Below, in pieces: positions 41,177-47,191 of a stretch of 47,191 nt of DNA. Below the pieces are notes generated by a model, which did not search any database, had not been told where the DNA came from, and saw only the letters and a program-made list of their open reading frames with translations. This stretch comes from JALRAP01 sp046302815 (GTDB lineage: Bacteria; Bacteroidota; Bacteroidia; AKYH767-A; OLB10). The position numbers were made by a program, and so were the translations under genes. The stretch covers positions 1 to 47,191 of the forward strand of contig JBKCHO010000109.1 in the NCBI GenBank assembly GCA_046302815.1. The letters are read 5' to 3'. Numbering within the stretch: the stretch's first letter is position 1; each line of letters begins with the position of its first letter.

Positions 41177-42067
41177 TCATTTTCTGAAATTATGGGCGAC
41201 CACCAGCTCCTTGCCTCCTCCGGAGTAATCATAGAACCCGGCACCCGATTTTCTGCCAAAATTTCCGGATACAACCATATTCACTAACAAAGGACATGGT
41301 GCGTATTTAGGATTGCCGAATCCATCATGCATTACTTTCAGGATCGATAGGCAAACATCCAAGCCAATGAAGTCTGCCAGTTGAAGTGGCCCCATTGGAT
41401 GAGCCATTCCTAATTTCATGACCCCATCTATCTCCTCAACTCCGGCTACTCCCTCGTAAAGGCTGTAAATGGACTCGTTAATCATGGGCATCAAGATTCG
41501 GTTTGCAACAAATCCTGGATAATCATTCACTTCAACAGGTATCTTGCCCAATTTTTTGGAGCATTCAAAAATCGTTGAAGTGACTTCGTCTGAAGTGGAA
41601 TAACCCCTGATCACTTCAACGAGTTTCATAACTGGCACAGGATTCATAAAATGCATTCCTATCACTTTGTCGCCTCGTTTGGTTACAGATGCGATTTTTG
41701 TAATGGAAATCGAAGAGGTGTTAGATGCGAGAATGGTGTGGCTATCACACAGTCGATCCAACTCCTTGAAAATTTCCAATTTGATATTTATGTTTTCTGT
41801 TGCTGCCTCAACTACCAAGTCGCAGCCTGCAACACCCTCGGCCATGGATGTATGCGTTTTGATTAATGACAAGGTGCTCGCTTTGTCCTCTTCCTTTATC
41901 GCACCCTTGGCAACCATTCGATCGATATTAGCAGAAATGGTTTTCATGGCTTTATCTAAAGCATCCTGATTAATGTCGATTAAGGCAACTTCATACCCGC
42001 TCTGGGCAAATACATGGGCGATACCATTACCCATGGTTCCCGATCCGATTACTGCAGTTTTTTTCAT
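41177..42067 (-). CDS. 3-hydroxybutyryl-CoA dehydrogenase
   Basis: A 296-residue NAD(P)-dependent 3-hydroxyacyl-CoA dehydrogenase. The Rossmann motif is IGSGTMGNGIAHVFAQSGYEVALID. SSISITKIASVTKR precedes the active-site HFMNPVPVMKLVEVIRG, which holds the catalytic His. NDYPGFVANRILMPMINES and GVAGVEEIDGVMKLGMAHPMGPLQLADFIGLD form the C-terminal domain. It oxidises 3-hydroxybutyryl-CoA to acetoacetyl-CoA or the reverse. It is the last gene of a tight reverse-strand run after a glycosylphosphotransferase gene (gap five bases), an odd metabolic pairing. Confidence 0.94.
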   Translation of the reverse strand: MKKTAVIGSGTMGNGIAHVFAQSGYEVALIDINQDALDKAMKTISANIDRMVAKGAIKEEDKASTLSLIKTHTSMAEGVAGCDLVVEAATENINIKLEIFKELDRLCDSHTILASNTSSISITKIASVTKRGDKVIGMHFMNPVPVMKLVEVIRGYSTSDEVTSTIFECSKKLGKIPVEVNDYPGFVANRILMPMINESIYSLYEGVAGVEEIDGVMKLGMAHPMGPLQLADFIGLDVCLSILKVMHDGFGNPKYAPCPLLVNMVVSGNFGRKSGAGFYDYSGGGKELVVAHNFRK

Positions 42068-42072
42068 AGTCT

Positions 42073-43482
42073 TTATTTTCCTTTCCTTTCCAAAACGGTT
42101 TTGATGGTATATATCATTATTTTTAAATCCAATGCAAGTGACATGTTTTCAATGTAAATGATGTCGTACTTCAATCTCTCCACCATTTGATCCACATTTT
42201 CGGCGTATCCGAATTTTACCTGGCCCCATGAGGTTATCCCTGGTCTTACCTTGTGCAAATGCCTATAGTGTGGAGCCAGGTGCATGATTTGGTCTATGTA
42301 GAATTGTCTTTCAGGACGAGGGCCAACCAACGACATATCACCCTTGAGAACATTCCAAAACTGTGGAATTTCATCCAGTCTAACTTTCCTCATAAATTTT
42401 CCAAAGGGAGTAATTCTGTCGTCATTATCGCTCGAAAGCTTCGGTGTACCAGATTCCGCATCTGTTCTCATGGAACGGAATTTGTAAATGCTAAACGGTA
42501 AACCGTGCAATCCTATTCTCTCTTGGGAGAAAAAAACAGGTCCTTTTGAGGTGGTTTTAATGATTAAAGCAACAACAAAGAAAATGGGTGTCAGTATCAA
42601 AAGTAATACAAAGGAGACAGATATATCTATCAGCCTTTTTAACCCTTGCTGCCAAACCGGCATCAATGAGGGGGAGATCTCAATCAATGGTGCACCATAA
42701 ATGGCATTCATCTTTACAGATCCTGAAAGTATATCGTACATATCGGGGATGATTTTGACTATCACTCCGGAATCTTCCAAGTCATTCAAAATTTTACCTA
42801 TGCTCTCATGCTCTGAGGATTCAATGGCGATGATAACTTCCTCGATACTATGTTCCTTTAATATGGATTGAAGGCTGCTAACGCTTCCTAAATGTTTCAG
42901 TGTGTTTTTGAGCAGTTGGCCGTTGTTTTCTGAGATACTAGCGAAACCTATTATGATATTACCTTGACTCTCTTTTGATGTCTCAAGTTCTTTGAAAAGC
43001 GAGAGAGCCTTTTGGTTGCTTCCAATCAATAAGGTGTTGAATCCGATTATCCTGTTTTTGATCTTATAACCCGCCCTGGAGGTAAGGCTGAACCTTGGTA
43101 TAGCCGTGAGCATTAGGTGTGTGGCAAAAAATACAGTCAGTGCTTCGTAATAGGATTTATAAGAAACGATTTTGTCATCCAGCACTACTGCAAAAAAAAT
43201 GACTAAGGAGCCAAGGATGGAAATGTATATGGTTTGTCCAAATTCTTTTAGCCTGGATTTTCTGTAGATATTTGAATATGTTCCTGTGAATGCATACACA
43301 ATAACCCAGCCTATTGGTATTAATATAGAACCATACCAAAATTTAGGATCTTCTGGAAAAGAAATCAGCGCGCCACCTCCTTCTATAATGAACTTTCTGT
43401 AAAAATAAAAAATCACCCATGCAGCTACTGCAGATATGAAATCCGATAAAATGTATTTAAAGGCTTGGAATTTCTTGTTCAT
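42073..43482 (-). CDS. Undecaprenyl-phosphate sugar-1-phosphate transferase (polyprenyl glycosylphosphotransferase)
   Basis: A 469-residue initiating transferase of exopolysaccharide, capsule or O-antigen synthesis, WcaJ/WbaP type. About five N-terminal membrane helices (1-140), a CoA-binding-like Rossmann region (about 145-265: NTLLIGSNQKALSLFKEL), and the Bac_transf catalytic domain (about 280-469) are visible. The catalytic domain shows KRLIDISVS, GPVFFSQERIGLHGLPFSIYKFRSMRTDAE, RKVRLDEIPQFWNVLKGDMSLVGPRPE (catalytic Asp-Glu) and KVRPGITSWGQVKFGY. It moves a sugar-1-phosphate onto undecaprenyl phosphate at the inner membrane. Sugar unknown. The start overlaps the stop of the lipoprotein gene by one base (TGATG). 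No other glycosyltransferases are adjacent. Confidence 0.93.
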   Translation of the reverse strand: MNKKFQAFKYILSDFISAVAAWVIFYFYRKFIIEGGGALISFPEDPKFWYGSILIPIGWVIVYAFTGTYSNIYRKSRLKEFGQTIYISILGSLVIFFAVVLDDKIVSYKSYYEALTVFFATHLMLTAIPRFSLTSRAGYKIKNRIIGFNTLLIGSNQKALSLFKELETSKESQGNIIIGFASISENNGQLLKNTLKHLGSVSSLQSILKEHSIEEVIIAIESSEHESIGKILNDLEDSGVIVKIIPDMYDILSGSVKMNAIYGAPLIEISPSLMPVWQQGLKRLIDISVSFVLLLILTPIFFVVALIIKTTSKGPVFFSQERIGLHGLPFSIYKFRSMRTDAESGTPKLSSDNDDRITPFGKFMRKVRLDEIPQFWNVLKGDMSLVGPRPERQFYIDQIMHLAPHYRHLHKVRPGITSWGQVKFGYAENVDQMVERLKYDIIYIENMSLALDLKIMIYTIKTVLERKGK

Positions 43483-44372
43483 CAGAAATAAACAACCTTG
43501 ATGTTGTCAAAATAAAAATAATCGGATTGGCTGTCAGGTCTTTTGAATCCTTTGAAATAGATTCTGAAATTATCCGAGTTGGAATTTGCGGTTACTGCAT
43601 ATCCTAATTGAATATAGATTTTATTCCAGTTATTGGATGGGTTGATATTGAAGACAGGTACTTTTTCTAACTCTTGGAAAGGTTTCTCGACATATAAACC
43701 AACTTGCATCTCTTGGGTGCACTTGTAATCTAATTCGAGATAAACAGCAGCACCAGCTCCAGGCAATTCGTAATCGGAATTGGATGTAATTTCAAACAGT
43801 GAGTTGGTCGAATCTAAATGCACAACTCCACTTCCGTATTCAAAGGCATTTGGATCATTCGCAGGTAATAACTGCATCAGTGCGCTGTTGGCAACAGAAG
43901 TATCTAAACTAATTCCACTTCCATTGAAATCCTCACAAAAAGCGCATTGTGCCAAGTCAAAATAACCTGTAGTTGGACTTAATGAAATCGTTTCATTATT
44001 CTTGAGCTCCGCTTCGGTTACATATCCCTTATAAAAGGGGTATGGGGATCTGGTCGCTGCAATTCCATTTTGTTCAATTCCTGGAGTCAAAAGGATTTTT
44101 TTTATGCCTTTGTTCAACACAGGAAACCTTGCAGGCAACTGATAGGCTCCTTGGAATTCGTTATCAACATATACCCAAACATCCGTAATCTTTCTTGAAT
44201 AGGAGGAGTCCATTTCGATGGAAGTTGGTGTGGGGTCGAATGCAAATTCACTTACTTCAATGTAGCTAGGCGCCTCCTCTTCGGGGTCTATAATATTGCA
44301 GGAATGAAATGAGAAAACCATAACAACAGCCACGGTTGCTGAAACATGTTTTAAAAGCATTTTTCTAATCAT
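43482..44372 (-). CDS. Lipoprotein of unknown function between sugar-metabolism genes
   Basis: A 296-residue predicted lipoprotein. A basic n-region and hydrophobic stretch end in a lipobox FSFHSC (lipidated Cys25), followed by NIIDPEEEAPSY. The mature part begins with an acidic linker and then a beta-rich region. A segment about 140-296 resembles a jelly-roll/carbohydrate-binding-type domain (SDYELPGAGAAVYLELDYKCTQEMQVGLYV, NWNKIYIQLG, FRIYFKGFKRPDSQSDYFYFDNIKVVYF). I do not recognise a named family. It overlaps its neighbours on both sides (ATGA with the oxidoreductase, TGATG with the glycosylphosphotransferase), so it is part of a translationally coupled unit. Confidence 0.8.
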   Translation of the reverse strand: MIRKMLLKHVSATVAVVMVFSFHSCNIIDPEEEAPSYIEVSEFAFDPTPTSIEMDSSYSRKITDVWVYVDNEFQGAYQLPARFPVLNKGIKKILLTPGIEQNGIAATRSPYPFYKGYVTEAELKNNETISLSPTTGYFDLAQCAFCEDFNGSGISLDTSVANSALMQLLPANDPNAFEYGSGVVHLDSTNSLFEITSNSDYELPGAGAAVYLELDYKCTQEMQVGLYVEKPFQELEKVPVFNINPSNNWNKIYIQLGYAVTANSNSDNFRIYFKGFKRPDSQSDYFYFDNIKVVYF

Positions 44373-45370
44373 GGCTGAACTATCCCCTCCTGGTTATTAT
44401 TATTTGATTTCAATTTTTCAACGATAGTATGTGCTGTTTCCAATGCAATCAAACCATCCTCTAAAGTTACAAGTGGCTCGGTATTGCCCAGTATGGATTT
44501 GGCAAAAGATGAAAGTTCCTCTCGAATTGCGTTAGTGGTGTTAACTGCAGGGTTGTCAAACATGATTTGCTTAACGCCCTTTTCAGGTCCCAAATCAATA
44601 GTAAAAGCAAATGGGTCTATCGGTGGTTTGACAGTTTTCAATCTCACCACTTCCGATTTTTTTTCCAAGAAATCAACCGAAATGTATGCGTCTTTTTGAA
44701 AAAATCTCGATTTACGCATATTTTTAAGTGAGATCCTGCTAGCTGTAAGATTTGCCACGCATCCATTATCAAACTCGATTCTGGCGTTCGCAATATCCGG
44801 AGTGTCACTGACTACAGCAACACCGCTAGCATGAATCCTCTTTACAGTTGATTTAACTAGGCTGAGAATAATATCCAAATCGTGTATCATCAAATCTAAA
44901 ACCACTGAAACATCTGTGCCACGAGGATTAAACTGGGCTAATCTGTGTGTTTCAATGAACATGGGTGATTTGATATACTCCCTAGTTGCTATGAATGCAG
45001 GATTAAATCGTTCCACATGACCCACCTGAACCTTGACCCCAGCTTCTCTGGCTAACGATGCTAGTTGTTGGCCCTCCTGAGGACTATTTGCCAGTGGTTT
45101 TTCAATAAAAACATGCTTGGATGATCGGATAGCTTCTGAAGCACATTCGAAATGCGATAAGGTAGGCGTGACAACATCTACCACATCGCAAATGTTTATC
45201 AGTTCTTTTAGGTCAGCATAAGCTTTTACTCCAAACTGATTTTCTACAGAATTGCGAACATCTTCTGATAAATCATAAAATCCAACTAATTGAAATTCAG
45301 GTATTTCTTTTAGTTGTTGAATGTGGATTTTGCCGAGGTGACCTGCCCCGAGTACACCGATTCTCAGCAT
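44369..45370 (-). CDS. Gfo/Idh/MocA family oxidoreductase
   Basis: A 333-residue NAD(P)-dependent oxidoreductase. The Rossmann motif is RIGVLGAGHLGKIHIQQL, and VDVVTPTLSHFECASEAIRSSKHVFIEKPLANSPQEG includes the conserved EKP lysine. A central GHVERFNPAF and MIHDLDIILSL (the HD pair) mark the substrate domain. Members act on sugars, sugar nucleotides or inositol. The ATG at 45370 gives the standard MLRIGVLGAG start; a TTG at 45394 in the same frame overlaps the candidate promoter. It is first in the four-gene run with the lipoprotein, glycosylphosphotransferase and dehydrogenase. Confidence 0.92.
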   Translation of the reverse strand: MLRIGVLGAGHLGKIHIQQLKEIPEFQLVGFYDLSEDVRNSVENQFGVKAYADLKELINICDVVDVVTPTLSHFECASEAIRSSKHVFIEKPLANSPQEGQQLASLAREAGVKVQVGHVERFNPAFIATREYIKSPMFIETHRLAQFNPRGTDVSVVLDLMIHDLDIILSLVKSTVKRIHASGVAVVSDTPDIANARIEFDNGCVANLTASRISLKNMRKSRFFQKDAYISVDFLEKKSEVVRLKTVKPPIDPFAFTIDLGPEKGVKQIMFDNPAVNTTNAIREELSSFAKSILGNTEPLVTLEDGLIALETAHTIVEKLKSNNNNQEGIVQP

Positions 45371-45391
45371 AAGGTCGTTGAAAATTTGATT

Positions 45392-45399
45392 CAAAATTA
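45392..45399 (-). promoter_or_regulatory. Candidate -7 box for the oxidoreductase-led operon
   Basis: TAATTTTG on the reverse strand, 21 bases before the ATG at 45370. It overlaps the alternative TTG start, supporting the ATG. No -33 TTG is seen at the usual spacing. Confidence 0.4.
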
Positions 45400-45447
45400 A
45401 CCATTTTTGCCTAGGTCCTTTAGTTAATTTTACACGATAAGGGATAT

Positions 45448-46107
45448 ATGACAGAGCAAACTTCGGATAGCTTCCGGCATTTGGGATTGAGAAGGAAGCT
45501 TGTTTTTGAATTGAGATCGAAAGGGATTAAGGACGAAGCTGTTTTACAGGCAATTGCCGAAATTCCTAGGCACTTGTTTCTTGATAATGCTTTTGTTGAA
45601 ATGGCATACGAGGATCGTGCTTTTCCAATTTTATCTGGACAAACAATCTCTCACCCATCAACTGTTGCCTTTCAAACCAGCTTATTGGAATTGAAGCCCG
45701 GTATGAAGGTGCTTGAAATTGGTACCGGTTCAGGATATCAGGCCAGTGTGTTGTTTGCCATGGGGGTCAAGGTCTTCACTTTGGAGAGGCACAAACAACT
45801 GTACATAAAGACCAAATCATTGGTTGAAAAACTGGGATATGGAATCAAAATGTTTTTGGGTGATGGATTTGAAGGGTTATCGACATACGCACCCTTCGAT
45901 AGGATTTTGGTTACATGTGGTGCTGCCGAATTTCCTCACAAGTTGATCGATCAATTGAAAAAGGGTGGTGTAATGGTTATTCCTTATGGGGTTGAGAACG
46001 AATATTGCATGACAAAAATTACCAAGGATAGTTCCGGAAATATCAGCTTTCAGGCTTTTGACTCCTTCAAGTTTGTACCCATGGTAAGGAAAATTTCTAG
46101 ATCTTGA
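45448..46107 (+). CDS. pcm: Protein-L-isoaspartate O-methyltransferase
   Basis: A 219-residue SAM-dependent enzyme that methylates isoaspartyl residues to start repair of damaged proteins. It shows LVFELRSKGIKDEAVLQAIAEIPRHLFL, GQTISHPSTVAFQTSLLEL, the SAM motif VLEIGTGSGYQASVLF (88-103), FDRILVTCGAAEFPHKLIDQLKKGGVMVIP and a short C-terminus. Length matches the family. It is divergent from the Gfo/Idh/MocA gene, with 77 bases between starts. TAATTTTA at about 45424 is a near-match to the -7 box. Confidence 0.95.
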   Translation: MTEQTSDSFRHLGLRRKLVFELRSKGIKDEAVLQAIAEIPRHLFLDNAFVEMAYEDRAFPILSGQTISHPSTVAFQTSLLELKPGMKVLEIGTGSGYQASVLFAMGVKVFTLERHKQLYIKTKSLVEKLGYGIKMFLGDGFEGLSTYAPFDRILVTCGAAEFPHKLIDQLKKGGVMVIPYGVENEYCMTKITKDSSGNISFQAFDSFKFVPMVRKISRS

Positions 46108-46123
46108 AATATATGTTTGATTT

Positions 46124-46139
46124 CTTTGAATTATCAAAG
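46124..46139 (+). other. Weak hairpin in the pcm/thioredoxin-like convergent gap
   Basis: CTTTGA-ATTA-TCAAAG forms a six-base-pair stem with no T-run, 17 bases after the pcm stop. The rest of the 197-base gap (46108-46304) is AT-rich and holds nothing else I can identify. Confidence 0.25.
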
Positions 46140-46304
46140 TGAGTTAATGCCACTATTGCCACCACTTTTTTCAAGCACAAGTCAAGTATTTCATTCTTGA
46201 GGTGTTTTATTTAGATTTTATTTAACAATGTTGATTTTTTACCAGCATAATCTTTGCCTGGTTCAAATCATGCTTACAGTACCAAAGTGTGCAAAAATGA
46301 AATG

Positions 46305-47191
46305 TCAGTGACCCTCGGTGGATAATTTTGCACCGTCTTTCGGATCGTGAGGAATAGTCGGTAAGTCTATTCCTGATTTTTTGAATTCCTTTTGCAGGAT
46401 TTCAGACAAAGTTGATGCCTCAATTCTTTTGGCTACGATGGATTTGTTGGAGTCCAAAAGGAAAATTTGAGGGGTGGATGAGATATCGAAATCATGACGG
46501 AAATTGTTGCGCAGCTCAGGGTCTGCAACATTGATCCAATCCAAGTTATATTCAGCAATGAATTTTCTCCACTTATCCATTTCCACTTCGGTGCAGACCG
46601 CATAAACCTGTATGCCGTATTTCTTCACGAGATCGTAGTAGTTTTTGATTTTTGGAGTTACCGTTTTGCAATGTCCGCAATCCGGGTCCCAGAAATACAA
46701 TACGGTATATTTGGCTTTAACATCATAAAGAGACCTCGAGATTCCCTTGTCATCATTCAAAACCAAGTTCTTTACTTTTTTTCCAACCAAAATCGGCTCT
46801 AGTACTTTAGCCCTATCTTGGATTTTGAATAATTGGGTGTCATCTACCCAAAACGCCTTTTCCTTGGTGTAATGGTTCTTGGCCATATGAACGAACACAG
46901 CATCCATCCCCATGATTTTCGAGGTCTCGTAATGGTTGGTAATCCACCAAACCACATACTTGAACATTTCGGATCCGGGCTTTAATTGGGCGATGATCTT
47001 ATCTGACTCTTTGTTGATGGAGTCCGGTATTTGAAGAATCATTTTGGTGAAAAAGTTCTCTAATCTCGGATGGAAAACAGGTGTGTACAACAAGCGATCA
47101 TCCCTCAAATCGAAGTTATCGAAAAAGTGATCCTTATAGTAATAGTAAATGGAAGCCGAATCCCTGGAACCATCAGGGTTGGGTGGGAAGT
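46305..47191 (-). CDS. Thioredoxin-like (TlpA/AhpC-TSA fold) protein, partial at 5' end
   Basis: At least 295 residues; the reading frame runs open off the right edge of the window, so the N-terminus is missing. The visible N-terminal part is helical (NFFTKMILQIPDSINKESDKII, MFKYVVWWITNHYETSKIMGMD). The C-terminal 150 residues form a thioredoxin-like domain: VKAKYTVLYFWDPDCGHCKTVTPKIKNYYDL with the redox pair CGHC, and FDISSTPQIFLLDSNKSIVAKRI with the cis-Pro. It resembles Bacteroidota DUF5106-TlpA proteins, probably periplasmic disulfide reductases or peroxiredoxin-like enzymes. Domain assignment of the N-terminal part is tentative. Confidence 0.85.
   Translation of the reverse strand, partial: FPPNPDGSRDSASIYYYYKDHFFDNFDLRDDRLLYTPVFHPRLENFFTKMILQIPDSINKESDKIIAQLKPGSEMFKYVVWWITNHYETSKIMGMDAVFVHMAKNHYTKEKAFWVDDTQLFKIQDRAKVLEPILVGKKVKNLVLNDDKGISRSLYDVKAKYTVLYFWDPDCGHCKTVTPKIKNYYDLVKKYGIQVYAVCTEVEMDKWRKFIAEYNLDWINVADPELRNNFRHDFDISSTPQIFLLDSNKSIVAKRIEASTLSEILQKEFKKSGIDLPTIPHDPKDGAKLSTEGH

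Noticed and set aside
46108..46304. Small RNA gene in the 197-base gap, suggested by TATGTTTG at 46112-46119
   Set aside because: One box match is expected by chance in AT-rich DNA. No -33 partner, no terminator and only a weak hairpin are present.
1..47191. CRISPR array, tRNA or rRNA genes, or a horizontally acquired defence island
   Set aside because: No spaced direct repeats, no tRNA cloverleaf or rRNA sequence and no defence-type genes were seen. Base composition and gene style are even across the window.

Overview
The window reads as chromosomal, mostly housekeeping DNA from a Bacteroidota bacterium, probably of the flavobacterial/cytophagal type. The lineage call rests on four things: the gliding-associated permease pair gldF-gldG; a secreted protein with a type IX secretion (T9SS) C-terminal sorting domain; a TonB-dependent receptor with an N-terminal carboxypeptidase-regulatory-like domain; and repeated TAnnTTTG boxes, the Bacteroidota -7 promoter element, placed shortly upstream of many start codons. 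Strong Shine-Dalgarno sequences are rare. About 39 protein genes fill the window almost completely and no gap exceeds 200 bases. I see no rRNA, tRNA, insertion sequence, prophage or CRISPR array.

Layout. 1-6.4 kb: a partial phoH faces away from a forward run (SAM hydroxide adenosyltransferase family, ABM monooxygenase family, gldF, gldG, DUF4340-like), followed by dnaN with its own promoter. 6.4-9.6 kb: aroQ is divergent from xerD, then a cupin and an HI0933-type flavoprotein, closed by a strong hairpin terminator. 9.6-18.5 kb (reverse): a TonB-dependent receptor with a surface-displayed alpha/beta-hydrolase-like protein, and a TamB-like giant. 18.6-24.9 kb: tsaD, a membrane-anchored coiled-coil protein, lon, a GlmU-like protein and rpmE type B. 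25-30 kb: a beta-helix lipoprotein, a LuxC-like acyl-CoA reductase divergent from a dicluster ferredoxin, an unknown exported protein, and serC. 30-36 kb: a GNAT enzyme divergent from the YggS-type PLP protein, an uncharacterised exported protein downstream of dnaB, accA, and the divergent ispE. 36-41 kb: a TPR/WG-repeat protein, a GlcD-type FAD oxidase and a DUF5723-type protein. 41-45.4 kb (reverse): a tightly overlapping four-gene run (Gfo/Idh/MocA oxidoreductase, lipoprotein, polyprenyl glycosylphosphotransferase, 3-hydroxybutyryl-CoA dehydrogenase). The window ends with pcm and a partial thioredoxin-like protein.

Functionally the genes cover replication and chromosome segregation (dnaN, dnaB, xerD), precursor metabolism (aroQ, serC, accA, ispE), protein quality control and tRNA modification (lon, pcm, tsaD, rpmE), and the cell envelope (TamB, TonB receptor, T9SS cargo, lipoproteins, sugar-phosphate transferase, gldFG).

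I found no unmistakable new defence or mobile system. The best leads are: a TonB receptor paired with a T9SS-displayed hydrolase-like protein whose nucleophile serine position reads Gly; a perfect 19-base palindrome that forms two opposed -7 boxes between a GNAT gene and yggS; three genes whose -7-like box lies exactly 4 bases before the start codon, suggesting leaderless mRNAs; a palindromic candidate operator at lon; and an uncharacterised exported protein with an amidotransferase-like Cys motif next to dnaB.
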